NCBI GenBank assembly: GCA_046291875.1
Contig: JBKBSF010000001.1
Location: 62,001 to 126,000, forward strand
From: SKVR01 sp046291875
GTDB lineage: Bacteria; Bacteroidota; Bacteroidia; Bacteroidales; UBA7960
Length of the DNA stretch: 64,000 bases
Reading direction: 5' to 3'
Each line of letters starts with the position of its first letter. Within the stretch, counting starts at the first letter, position 1. Of the stretch, positions 9,997-18,776 are shown piece after piece. Below the pieces are notes generated by a model that saw nothing but the letters and a program-made list of their open reading frames with translations, made no database searches and was not told where the DNA came from. A program made the translations under genes and the position numbers.

Positions 9997-10021
9997 GAAT
10001 AATTTAGTAGAAGAGATGGTT

Positions 10022-11527
10022 CTATCCGCAGTGCAGGAATCTGCGCACCAGTTTCATGGTTTCTTCGCGGTTGCAGGAAATCTTCTCGCGCAGGTTTTCA
10101 TCGCGGTATTCCAGGAGCCTTTTGGCTGTACCTTCCAAAAGACTGTCGGTAAAGACATCATGTTGTTTGAATACGTCAGCCTGTCTGAGCAGATATTCAG
10201 CAGCCGTTTTACAGGAGTAGGGCAACTGGGCCAGTTCCGACTGCCTTGCCTTGTGCTTTTCGTCAAAAATATTTACATCCACAAAGGTTTTTTGTGCAAA
10301 CGCCAATGCATCAGGCATTTCAAAACCGTGGCGTGCACCTACACAAAGGCCTGCAATCAGCAGGTAAATGTCGGCCGATCCGTCGGGGCAACGAAACTCA
10401 AAGGTTGACTTATCGCTGAAGTCCATCTGGTGTGTTTCTTCCATGGGGTTGGCCCTGGCAATCATATCGCCGGCACCTACCCAGCCCAGGGGCACCCTTA
10501 TCAGTGCTGAGCGGTTGCGCTCTCCCCAGCATACATTGGTGGGGGCTTCCTGGTGGGGAACCAATCTGAAGTAGGATGTGGGGATGGTATTGCCAAAGGC
10601 TGAAAGGGCCGGAGCAATATCCAGGATTCCTGCAATGACCTTGCGCGAAACATCACTTACCCGGCCATTGTCGAGGGTTACATTCCTTCCGTCTTTCATG
10701 GGACGCATATGAATGTGCAGCCCACTGCCCGCTTTCCCTGCCGTAATCTTGGGTGCATAGCTTATGGTTACTCCATACTGGTAACCTACTTCGCGTAGTA
10801 TCCATTTGGCAATAATAAGCTGATCGGCAGCATCTTCAACGTTGGTGGGAAGAAACTCAACTTCGTTCTGCTCGTATTCGTGCTCATCGTCGGAAAAGTT
10901 TCCTACTTCCGAGTGACTGTATTTGAGCAAAGCACCGGTTTGGGCCATTGCCATCATGGCATCTATCCTTAGCTGCTCCCATTTTACAAATGGAGTTGAT
11001 TCATGATATCCCTTCTGATCGGTGGCTTTGTAGAGTTCATCCTTTTCACTGATCACATAGTATTCAATCTCGCCCATTACTTCCAGGCTGTATCCGGTTT
11101 TCTCAAGCAGTGCCTGGTGGGCTTTGCGCATGATGTTCTCTGGAGCACTGGCCAGGGGGTTGCCATCCTTGTCGAAATACGAGCAAAGGATATCTACTGC
11201 CGGCACCTGGGAGAAAGGATTTAGGAAGGCCGTCTTAAAGCGGGGTACCACATACAGGTCGCTTGAACCTGCCTCCAGGAAATTGAACAAACTACTTCCA
11301 TCTACACGCTCGCCGGTGGAGAGGATGGTTTCCAGGTGCTCACGGCTCTGGATCACAAAATTCAGGGCCTTCAATCGACCATCGCCTCCCACATAACGGA
11401 AATTGATCATCTTAATGTCGTTGTGCTCAACATAATGGATGATATCGGCTTTGGTAAATTCTTTGGCGGGCTTCTGAAGAAACCGAACCAGGGGGTTGGG
11501 GTTTAACTGATACGCATGATTTTGCAT
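10022..11527 (-). CDS. glnA: Glutamine synthetase, type I-like
   Basis: Makes glutamine from glutamate, ammonia and ATP in the cytoplasm. The protein has ~501 residues from ATG 11527; the longer frame reaches only a TTG at 11569. Family signatures are visible: GEIEYYVISE and NEVEFLP with the metal-binding glutamates, the substrate loop GSGLHIHMRPMKDG, the ATP-site segment WGERNRSALIRVPLG and FEFRCPDGSADIYLLIAGL. It is slightly longer than typical ~470-residue GSI enzymes and much shorter than the ~730-residue GSIII common in Bacteroidota. No clear tyrosine adenylylation motif was seen near the C terminus. It is monocistronic; the nearest gene downstream is the T9SS protein, 362 bases away across the nested inverted-repeat element. 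Confidence 0.92.
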   Translation of the reverse strand: MQNHAYQLNPNPLVRFLQKPAKEFTKADIIHYVEHNDIKMINFRYVGGDGRLKALNFVIQSREHLETILSTGERVDGSSLFNFLEAGSSDLYVVPRFKTAFLNPFSQVPAVDILCSYFDKDGNPLASAPENIMRKAHQALLEKTGYSLEVMGEIEYYVISEKDELYKATDQKGYHESTPFVKWEQLRIDAMMAMAQTGALLKYSHSEVGNFSDDEHEYEQNEVEFLPTNVEDAADQLIIAKWILREVGYQYGVTISYAPKITAGKAGSGLHIHMRPMKDGRNVTLDNGRVSDVSRKVIAGILDIAPALSAFGNTIPTSYFRLVPHQEAPTNVCWGERNRSALIRVPLGWVGAGDMIARANPMEETHQMDFSDKSTFEFRCPDGSADIYLLIAGLCVGARHGFEMPDALAFAQKTFVDVNIFDEKHKARQSELAQLPYSCKTAAEYLLRQADVFKQHDVFTDSLLEGTAKRLLEYRDENLREKISCNREETMKLVRRFLHCG

Positions 11528-11859
11528 AGGTTGTGCTTTTTTAAGGGTGTTTTGAAAAAATTGCGCCAAATTACAATAAAAAAGTCAATGCCATCACCGT
11601 ATTGCCTCCAATTCGACATATGTTGCATAAAAACCGGCAGGCACGCCATTCTTTCCGGATATACCCGGCATTGTTTGCGATCAACACTGCGCAGAACGGG
11701 ATAATTGGCCTTTCTCTGTTTACAATTTGGGTGAATCACCTAAAACATACCCGTCAGTTTGAGATAATTTTGTACCAGAAACAAATCCCAAAGAATTAGG
11801 GGGTTAGAAAAGAACATAACCCACTATTGGAGCACAAATAATATGAGGTAAAATATTTT

Positions 11860-11867
11860 TACCTTTG
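11860..11867 (+). promoter_or_regulatory. Putative -7 element (TACCTTTG) of the polysaccharide locus
   Basis: TACCTTTG fits the TAnnTTTG -7 consensus, although no good TTTG lies at the expected -33 position. Transcription from here would start near 11873 and leave a leader of about 240 bases before the SLBB gene. Confidence 0.45.
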
Positions 11868-11897
11868 CGCCGTTTTTTCGCAGACACAAGGATTTTT

Positions 11898-11940
11898 TGT
11901 TATGTGTTGTTTGCCAAACATTTAAACAACCACATAAACA
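11898..11940 (+). promoter_or_regulatory. Long leader hairpin upstream of the SLBB export gene
   Basis: TTATGTGTTGTTT (11900-11912) pairs with AAACAACCACATAA (11924-11937) through 13 base pairs with one bulged C and an 11-base loop; the flanks TG and ACA extend the stem. It lies in the predicted 5' untranslated region and has no T-tract after it, so it looks regulatory rather than a terminator. UpxY proteins act in the untranslated leaders of Bacteroides capsule operons, and a upxY gene exists at 56.4-56.9 kb; a link is inference. Confidence 0.4.
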
Positions 11941-12113
11941 TTTCAGTAGGTTAACCGCCCCCGGGCTTTTCCGCTGTTCTTTTCAACATACTTTGATTGT
12001 AAGCAAGTTGCACAAATACGTGTGTGACTTAATGGGCGAAGCTGTATAAAAATCCTTTCTTACCCATGATAGCGAACTTCCTTCAACAAACCTCAAAAAA
12101 CATTTTACTGCTC

Positions 12114-14564
12114 ATGTACAAAAGAAAATATTGCATGCGGTTGATCGCCATGTTATTCCTTGCTTTTTCCCCAACCTATACGGGTTTTGCCCAGGGATCG
12201 TTGCCCGATGTGAGCCAAATCGATTTTCGCACCATCCGGGTGGATGAAATGAGCGATCAACAGCTCCGGCAGTTTGTGGCCCGTGCCCAAACCAGTGGCA
12301 TGAGCATGCAGGAACTCGAAGCAATGGCCCTGGACCGGGGAATGCCTTTTGCTGAAGTGGTGAAATTGAGAACCCGCATTGCCAACCTGAACCAGGAAGC
12401 ACAAACTCCTGGCACACGCCAGCAAACCGGCAGAGAACAATTGCAAAGCGAGCAACTTTCTGTTCCTCCCGATACTCTTCTCCCCGACAGACGGGAGGGC
12501 CTGGAGGTATTTGGAAGCGGAATGTTTCGCAGGGAGAAACTGAGTTTTGAGCCCAGTCTCAACATTCCCACACCACAAAACTATATATTAGGTCCGGGCG
12601 ACGAATTGCTGGTAGAAGTTTGGGGCGCATCCCAACAAAGCTATACCTTGCCAGTTTCTCCTGAAGGACAGGTGCGCATAGCCAACCTTGGGCTGGTTCG
12701 TGTGGGAGGTCTTTCCATTGAGCAGGCATCCCAACTGATCATTAACAGATTGTCGGGAATATATTCCGGCATGCGTGGGCAAAACCCCAATACTTTTGCC
12801 CAGGTTAGCCTGGGTAACGTGCGCAGTATCAAAGTAACCATTGCCGGCGATGCCTATATGCCCGGCACATACACGCTCCCTGCTTTTGCAACGGTGTTCA
12901 ATGCCCTTTACTATGCCGGCGGCCCCTCCGGGCAAGGCTCTTTCAGAAATATCCAGGTGATCCGCAATGGAAGAAATGTTGCAACCATCGACCTTTACAG
13001 CTTTTTGCTCAAGGGAGAAACAGAGCTCAATATCCGTCTGCAGGATGAAGATCTGATCTTTATCGGACCTTATGCCAACAGGGTACATTTTGCCGGTCAG
13101 ATCAAAAGGCCGGCTATATACGAATTGCGAGAAGGAGAAACCCTTGCCGACCTGATCCTTTTTGCCGGTGGCTTTTCTTCCGATGCCTTTACACGCCACC
13201 TGCAGGTAGACCGACCCACCGAAAACCAACGCAAGCTGCTCAATGTATCAAAGGATCTTTTTTCTTCTTTCCTGATGCAAAACGGCGACCGTATAGAGGT
13301 TGGCCAGTTATTGGAAACTTATGAAAACCGGGTGAGTATCCGTGGCGCTGTGTACCGCGAAGGGGATTTTGCCCTTAGCGAAGGTATAGGCATACGCCAA
13401 CTGCTGGCCCTGGCCGAAGGGCTGCGCGAAGATGCTTTCACCAACAGGGCCGCTCTGTATCGCCTGCAGGAGAACAGGCAACTGGAGGTGGTGGATGTCA
13501 ACCTGGGAGCTATTTTGAATGAACAAACACCCGATATTGCCCTGCGCCGCGAAGACCTGCTTGTGATCAGCTCTGTGCTGGAACTGGAGCAGGAACGTAA
13601 GGTAAGGATCTATGGGGAGGTGCAAAAAACAGGCGAGTATCTCTGGGCGAGAGGGTTAAGCCTGGGCGAACTGATACGCAAATCGGAAGGCCTCACCGAC
13701 GCAGCATCACTGGCAAGGGTAGAAGTGGCCCGCCGTGTGAGCAACCGCAGTAGTGTAGCTCCACAACAGAAAATTACAGAAGTATTCTCTTTCGCCATTG
13801 ATCCCGATCTGGGCCTGCAGGATGAAGCCGGCAGTTTCCAGCTGGAAGCCTTCGATATGGTTTTTGTAAGAAGATCGCCAGGATACCAGACCCAAAAACT
13901 GGTGCAACTGCGCGGGGAGATCGTGTTTCCGGGCAGTTATGCCATGGGGCGCAAAGACGAAAGGATCTCCGAGTTGATTGCCCGTGCAGGCGGACTGACC
14001 CCCGAGGCCTACATCCCGGGTGCCACCCTGCGGCGCAAGGCCAGCTACGACGAACAGGAAAGGGCCAGAAGAATGGCAATACTGGAAGCCACAGGGGTGG
14101 AGCTTCTCGCCGATACATTGCAAACCCATTATCAGTATATCGGTATTAACCTGGAGAGGATTTTGAACAACCCGGGCTCTCGCCATGACCTGATTCTCAT
14201 GGAAGGCGACATCCTTGAAATACCTTTGCTGCTGCAAACCGTAAGTATGTCGGGAGCTGTTCTGTACCCGGTAACCATGACCTACAGACCCAGTGCCGGC
14301 GTACGACGTTACATATCGGGAGCCGGCGGATTTGCCGATAACGCCCGCCGAAACAAAGTCTATGTGATTTATCCCAACGGATCGGTTGATCGCACCCGCA
14401 ACTTTGTGCTGTTCAACTCCTACCCCAATGTGGAGCCCGGTGCCGAGATCGTGGTGCCCTTAAAACCCGAGCGCCAGCAACGCTCACTGCAGGAAACCAT
14501 CGCCATCAGCTCAGCCATTACCTCACTGGCACTGGTGATCGTGACGTTGATTAATCAGTTTTGA
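12114..14564 (+). CDS. SLBB-domain polysaccharide export protein (Wza-like)
   Basis: Outer-membrane polysaccharide export component. The start at 12114 gives a 816-residue protein with a standard signal peptide (MYKRKYCMRLIAMLFLAF, cleavage near GFAQ); an ATG at 12066 would add 16 residues that weaken it. After a ~100-residue polar linker a Poly_export domain starts at NYILGPGDELLVEVWGASQQ, followed by about six SLBB-like modules (GTYTLPAFATVFNALYYAGG, RGAVYREGDFALSEGIGIRQ, YGEVQKTGEYLWARGLSLGE and similar). This is about twice the length of E. coli Wza because of the extra SLBB repeats, which is usual in Bacteroidota. No lipobox cysteine is present at the cleavage site. A hydrophobic segment lies at the very C terminus. 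It leads the polysaccharide locus, with wzz following after the small four-helix-bundle gene. Confidence 0.88.
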   Translation: MYKRKYCMRLIAMLFLAFSPTYTGFAQGSLPDVSQIDFRTIRVDEMSDQQLRQFVARAQTSGMSMQELEAMALDRGMPFAEVVKLRTRIANLNQEAQTPGTRQQTGREQLQSEQLSVPPDTLLPDRREGLEVFGSGMFRREKLSFEPSLNIPTPQNYILGPGDELLVEVWGASQQSYTLPVSPEGQVRIANLGLVRVGGLSIEQASQLIINRLSGIYSGMRGQNPNTFAQVSLGNVRSIKVTIAGDAYMPGTYTLPAFATVFNALYYAGGPSGQGSFRNIQVIRNGRNVATIDLYSFLLKGETELNIRLQDEDLIFIGPYANRVHFAGQIKRPAIYELREGETLADLILFAGGFSSDAFTRHLQVDRPTENQRKLLNVSKDLFSSFLMQNGDRIEVGQLLETYENRVSIRGAVYREGDFALSEGIGIRQLLALAEGLREDAFTNRAALYRLQENRQLEVVDVNLGAILNEQTPDIALRREDLLVISSVLELEQERKVRIYGEVQKTGEYLWARGLSLGELIRKSEGLTDAASLARVEVARRVSNRSSVAPQQKITEVFSFAIDPDLGLQDEAGSFQLEAFDMVFVRRSPGYQTQKLVQLRGEIVFPGSYAMGRKDERISELIARAGGLTPEAYIPGATLRRKASYDEQERARRMAILEATGVELLADTLQTHYQYIGINLERILNNPGSRHDLILMEGDILEIPLLLQTVSMSGAVLYPVTMTYRPSAGVRRYISGAGGFADNARRNKVYVIYPNGSVDRTRNFVLFNSYPNVEPGAEIVVPLKPERQQRSLQETIAISSAITSLALVIVTLINQF

Positions 14565-14616
14565 TTGAATTGTTGAATTGTTTAGTTGTTGTGGTGGAAA
14601 ACAATTGAATAATCAG

Positions 14617-14985
14617 ATGGCACACATTTTTGCATTTGAAAAATTAGAGGTATGGAAGGAAAGCAGGAAGCTGGCTTCCGCTATCTACATGCTTACACAG
14701 AAATATCCTGATAGTGAAAAATATGGATTAGTCAGTCAAATGCGACGAGCATCAATATCGGTTTGTTCCAATATTGCAGAAGGAAGTTCCCGCACAACGG
14801 CGAAAGATCAGGCAATTTTTTATCAAATGTCCTACAGTGGCCTCATGGAACTTTTAAATCAATTGATTATTTCTATTGATTTGGGTTTTATAGAGAAGGA
14901 TACCTTAACCACAAGCCGAACCGAAATCGAAAAAATTGCTAATATGCTGAATGCCTTTAGGAAAAGCAGATTAACACATCCATGA
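14617..14985 (+). CDS. Four helix bundle protein (23S rRNA intervening-sequence family)
   Basis: 122 residues from ATG 14617 (a TTG at 14578 is less likely). The sequence has the family hallmarks FEKLEVWKESRKLASAIY near the N terminus, then VSQMRRASISVCSNIAEG and a repeated four-helix pattern. The family forms small pentameric bundles; it was first found inside intervening sequences of 23S rRNA, but many members, like this one, stand alone next to polysaccharide or mobile genes. Its molecular role is unknown. It is inserted between the exporter and wzz genes and is more AT-rich than both, which suggests later acquisition. Confidence 0.85.
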   Translation: MAHIFAFEKLEVWKESRKLASAIYMLTQKYPDSEKYGLVSQMRRASISVCSNIAEGSSRTTAKDQAIFYQMSYSGLMELLNQLIISIDLGFIEKDTLTTSRTEIEKIANMLNAFRKSRLTHP

Positions 14986-15099
14986 CCGGGTTGAAGCGTT
15001 TACACGCGTAAACAAACCACAAAAAACAAATCAACAACTAAACACATCAACGATTAAACACGCTAATATAACGCCCCGTCGAAAATAAAAATCAGATTC

Positions 15100-16212
15100 A
15101 TGACAACATCCCACTCAAAAGATACTGCTAATAACGACGAAATCGACCTCATTGAAGTAATTCGCCACATATGGAATGGCCGCTGGCTCATCGTGAAAGT
15201 GACCCTTGCCTTTATGGTACTGGGGCTGGTGATTGCTTTTACTACCACACAACAGTTCAGGTCTGAGGCTCGTCTGTTGCCCGAAATCAAGGATACCCGC
15301 GGGGGTGCTTCGGCTTTGCTTCGACAGTTTGGCGGTTTGGGTGGACTCAATCTGCCCATGGGCGAAAATGCCGATGCCATCCGTCCGGATCTTTATCCCG
15401 ATGTGCTCAAGTCTACCCCGTTCTTTCTGCACCTTATGGAACAACCTGTTTATTACACCCATAAGGGCGAAACCAGGGAAATCACTGTATTTACCTACGT
15501 GGATGACCACATGACAGGTGCCGGATTTGTCAACACCCTGAAAAAGTATACCATCGGTTTGCCCCGAACCCTTATGAATGCAGTGCGGAGTGCACCCGCA
15601 GAACCCTCCTCCCCTGCTACCTTTCCAGGCCAGATCCCGCAGATGACACAAGCGCAGTTCGAGGTTGTAACCACCCTGCGCGAACGTATCAAAGCCGGTA
15701 TCGATCAGCGCAGCGGTGTGATCAGCGTCTCGGCAGAGTTCCCCGATCGCCATGTGGCCGCCCAGATTGCCCGGTATGCCGTTGAGTATCTTACCGACTA
15801 CATAACCGAATACCGCACTCAGAAAGCCATCAAGGATCTTGAGTTCGTGGAGCACCGCCATGAGGAGAAAAAGCAGGAGTTTCACCAGGCTCAACTGGCC
15901 CTTGCGCGCTTCCGCGATGCCAACCGCAACATCATCTCCGCCGCCGCCCAGACCGAAGAACAACGCCTGCAAGATCAGTACAACCTGGCCTTCAACGTAT
16001 ACAACGGCCTGGCCCAGCAACTGGAGCAGGCCCGCATAAAAGTGCAGGAAGAAACCCCCGTAATTAAAGTACTGGAGCCGGTAAGTGTGCCGGTGCAAAG
16101 GAGCAAGCCCAAGAGGGGGATGGTGATATTCTTTAGTTTGCTGGCGGGGAGTCTGATTTCAATATCGATAGTTGTGTTCAATTTAATTTTGAGGAAAATT
16201 ACCTCAATCTAA
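15100..16212 (+). CDS. Wzz/Wzc-type polysaccharide chain-length determinant
   Basis: A 370-residue inner-membrane protein that sets the length of polymerised glycan chains. It has a short cytoplasmic N terminus (EIDLIEVIRHIWNGRW), a first membrane segment at ~29-48, a large periplasmic region with a coiled coil at ~235-295 (KAIKDLEFVEHRHEEKKQEF onward), and a second membrane segment at ~342-365 preceded by a Pro-containing stretch (EPVSVPVQRSKPKRG). No C-terminal tyrosine kinase domain is present, so it is of the Wzz/PCP-1 type or depends on a separate kinase. It belongs to the same transcription unit as the downstream polymerase gene, 25 bases away. Confidence 0.88.
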   Translation: MTTSHSKDTANNDEIDLIEVIRHIWNGRWLIVKVTLAFMVLGLVIAFTTTQQFRSEARLLPEIKDTRGGASALLRQFGGLGGLNLPMGENADAIRPDLYPDVLKSTPFFLHLMEQPVYYTHKGETREITVFTYVDDHMTGAGFVNTLKKYTIGLPRTLMNAVRSAPAEPSSPATFPGQIPQMTQAQFEVVTTLRERIKAGIDQRSGVISVSAEFPDRHVAAQIARYAVEYLTDYITEYRTQKAIKDLEFVEHRHEEKKQEFHQAQLALARFRDANRNIISAAAQTEEQRLQDQYNLAFNVYNGLAQQLEQARIKVQEETPVIKVLEPVSVPVQRSKPKRGMVIFFSLLAGSLISISIVVFNLILRKITSI

Positions 16213-16237
16213 AGACCATCAGGTTATAATTAAAACA

Positions 16238-17491
16238 ATGAGCCTCTCCGCAGAAAAGAAATACAATTACCAAAATTATATTCTGTCTTTTTTATGGCTG
16301 TCAGGAACTGTAAAGGCATTCTTAAATACATTCCTCTTTGAGTTTGACTGGACAGCACTTGCCATGATTATCGCTTGTGTAGATATGGGATATTGCATAG
16401 CCACGCGAAGGATTTCTATTACTGCTCAATCTTCACAATACCTTGCTGTTATTCTGTTAATTTATGCCTGGATACTTTTTTCAAACCTTTATTCTGCGTC
16501 CGATACTTTTAAATTTGAAAAGTCAGGACTGTTTATAGCCAATATCATTTTCTTTCTTTATCCTTTGTTTGTCAAAGAGGTCAATTTTAAAACCATCATT
16601 ACGGTATATACCATAGTGCTACTACCATTTGCATTGTTCTTTATTTATATGAGGGCTATAATGTGGGAGTTAGACTCCCCTGTTGTGGCCCTATTCATGA
16701 ATATGCGTATGCAATACCTTACAGTGGGATTTCAACTTGGTTTTATGTTCATTTTGTTGCTTTATGAACCTAAAAAAGTGTGGCGAATACTCGTTGTTTT
16801 TTTGTTGTTACTTGCCAGCAGTGCAAGAGGGCCACTACTTTTCACAGTGCTCATTCTCCTGGTCATCGGATTTAACAAATTACTTTCCCTTAAGCACAAT
16901 AGTACGCGGTTTAATCTGAAATATCTTCCTCGATTTGCAGCACTGCTATCTGTACCCGTAATTATTACGACTCTATTCTGGGAGAGGTTTACTTTCTTAT
17001 TTCATGTTGCTATCTATCGGTTTTCAAGTTTGGGTTCAGGTCAGGATGCTTCTGCTTTAGAAAGAATTGAGATGATGAAATTCGCTTTCTTTACACCATT
17101 TGAGACCCTCTCATCATGGTTAGCAGGTTATGGTATTGGTAGTTTTGGAAACAAGTTTGCTGGCTTTGATGGAAGGATGTATCCTCACAATTTATTCCTT
17201 GAAGTTTTTTTTGAATTGGGTATTATTGGCATAGTACTTTTCTGCGTTTTGATAATCATGGCTTTTCGGAATTTTTCTTTGCGGTCAGGACCCATCTTTC
17301 CTTTGTTTCTTTTTGCTTTTTTAAATGCAATGAAATCCAATACTATAACCGATCTGTGGATACTCTTCTCATTGATGGGTTTGTTGAGCAAGCAAAATGC
17401 GCTTTCCATGATACCTAGGTGGAAAGGCCTGAGCTATGTTACAAACCAGTTATCTGAAAAGTCTGGTAAACTCAAGTTCCTTTTCAGATGA
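16238..17491 (+). CDS. O-antigen polymerase/ligase-like membrane protein (Wzy-like)
   Basis: 417 residues with about ten hydrophobic segments and a large loop between ~250 and 310, the layout of Wzy polymerases and WaaL ligases. The loop contains a SLGSGQDASALERIEMMKFA stretch and the family-typical PHNLFLEVFFELGIIG motif with its conserved His, followed by further membrane helices. The position between wzz and a flippase favours a polymerase over a ligase. The gene is markedly AT-rich compared with the exporter and wzz genes, and its stop overlaps the next start by four bases (ATGA), indicating translational coupling with the flippase. Confidence 0.8.
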   Translation: MSLSAEKKYNYQNYILSFLWLSGTVKAFLNTFLFEFDWTALAMIIACVDMGYCIATRRISITAQSSQYLAVILLIYAWILFSNLYSASDTFKFEKSGLFIANIIFFLYPLFVKEVNFKTIITVYTIVLLPFALFFIYMRAIMWELDSPVVALFMNMRMQYLTVGFQLGFMFILLLYEPKKVWRILVVFLLLLASSARGPLLFTVLILLVIGFNKLLSLKHNSTRFNLKYLPRFAALLSVPVIITTLFWERFTFLFHVAIYRFSSLGSGQDASALERIEMMKFAFFTPFETLSSWLAGYGIGSFGNKFAGFDGRMYPHNLFLEVFFELGIIGIVLFCVLIIMAFRNFSLRSGPIFPLFLFAFLNAMKSNTITDLWILFSLMGLLSKQNALSMIPRWKGLSYVTNQLSEKSGKLKFLFR

Positions 17492-18768
17492 TGATCGTTA
17501 ATATTCATAAAGGCGGGCTGTTAAAAAACACCCTAATGCTGATGGGAGCTACCATACTTGCACAGTTGGTGCTTGTAGCTACTCAACCTTTCTTACGCAG
17601 AGTTTTTTCTCCTGAAGATTTTGGTGCATTTGGAGTTATAACCAGCTTGAGCATAATTCTGATTGATATTTCAACCTTTCGCTATGAGATGGCCGTTGTG
17701 CTCCCCAGAAGGGATCAACATGCCATCAATATTTTTCCCATCATTCTGGCAGGAGCTTTGTTTACATCTCTGGCTATTCTTATTATTCTTTTGATCGGGA
17801 ATTCTCATATTTCGAAAATTGTTGGGCTTGCTGAAACCCACAAAAATTGGATGTTTTTTCTACCCATAAGTGTGTTTTTGTTAAGCGTATACAAGTTTTT
17901 CAACAATTGGCTTATCCGAAGAAAAGCATTCCTTTCAAACTCTATAAATAGGGCTTCAAGAAGGATTGTTGAAGGCTCCATACAAATTCTATTCAGTTTG
18001 CTTGCTAAACCCTTGGGATTACTTATAGGAGAGGCTATGGGGAATTTAGCCAACAATATCTCAGGTATTTTCCAGGCTAAAAAATGTGGTTTTGATATCA
18101 GAGAAATTACTCTGACCCGAACACGGCTGATGCTAAAATCATATTCGGATTTCCCAATATATAACTCCATTCCCTCTTTGCTGAATACTGCAAGTAAGCT
18201 ACTACCAATTGTTTTTATCAGTAAAAACTATACAAGCTATCTGGCTGGTCAATTTGATTTGGTTAAGCTTATTTTCATCGTACCAGTAAGTTTGGTAGGG
18301 ACTGCCGTTTCCCAAGTCTTACTCCAGAAAATATCAGAGTCTGTGCAGCAAAAACAAAGAATAATGCCTGTGATCCTATCCTTAATTACTGTTTTGTCTG
18401 TAATTTCTGTGTTTTCAATTTTGATCTTTCGTTTCTATGCTGAACCATTTTTTGTCTTTTTCTTTGGGGACAACTGGATTGACGCGGCTCTTTTTGCAAG
18501 GATTTTTGTCTGGAGTTTTGCAATTACATTTGTTGTAACACCTGTATCTGTTGTATTTGCGGCAACCAACAGGATAAAAACAGGTTCTTTATGGCAATTT
18601 TTTTATTCTGTATTTGTTTTAGTGTTTCTGGTTTTTTTTGATTATCAAAAGGGAATACATCAATTCTTAATTATCTATACAACAATTAATGTTGTCCTGT
18701 ATTCCCTTTACCTGGCTCTCATTTTACGCACAGCATGGCTCAGTGATACAAAGACTCTGCGTCATTAA
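17488..18768 (+). CDS. Polysaccharide flippase (Wzx-like, MOP superfamily)
   Basis: 426 residues with about twelve membrane segments and the N-terminal pattern LLKNTLMLMGATILAQLVLV...QPFLRRVFSPEDFGAFGV that marks Wzx/RfbX-type flippases. It would move lipid-linked repeat units across the inner membrane before polymerisation. It overlaps the polymerase gene by four bases and is followed after eight bases by a glycosyltransferase, so the genes form one unit. Base composition is AT-rich like its immediate neighbours. Confidence 0.86.
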   Translation: MMIVNIHKGGLLKNTLMLMGATILAQLVLVATQPFLRRVFSPEDFGAFGVITSLSIILIDISTFRYEMAVVLPRRDQHAINIFPIILAGALFTSLAILIILLIGNSHISKIVGLAETHKNWMFFLPISVFLLSVYKFFNNWLIRRKAFLSNSINRASRRIVEGSIQILFSLLAKPLGLLIGEAMGNLANNISGIFQAKKCGFDIREITLTRTRLMLKSYSDFPIYNSIPSLLNTASKLLPIVFISKNYTSYLAGQFDLVKLIFIVPVSLVGTAVSQVLLQKISESVQQKQRIMPVILSLITVLSVISVFSILIFRFYAEPFFVFFFGDNWIDAALFARIFVWSFAITFVVTPVSVVFAATNRIKTGSLWQFFYSVFVLVFLVFFDYQKGIHQFLIIYTTINVVLYSLYLALILRTAWLSDTKTLRH

Positions 18769-18776
18769 TTGAAACA

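Larger units (their letters stand above)
11528..12113. other. Intergenic region between divergent glnA and the polysaccharide locus
   Basis: No coding sequence is supported here. The right half contains a promoter element for the polysaccharide locus (11860-11867) and a leader hairpin (11898-11940). The left half should hold the glnA promoter, but no clean TTTG-N19-TAnnTTTG match was found. Confidence 0.6.

Noticed and set aside
15115..16098. Minus-strand open frame of 327 codons opposite wzz
   Set aside because: Antisense to a well-supported Wzz gene; no recognisable domains.
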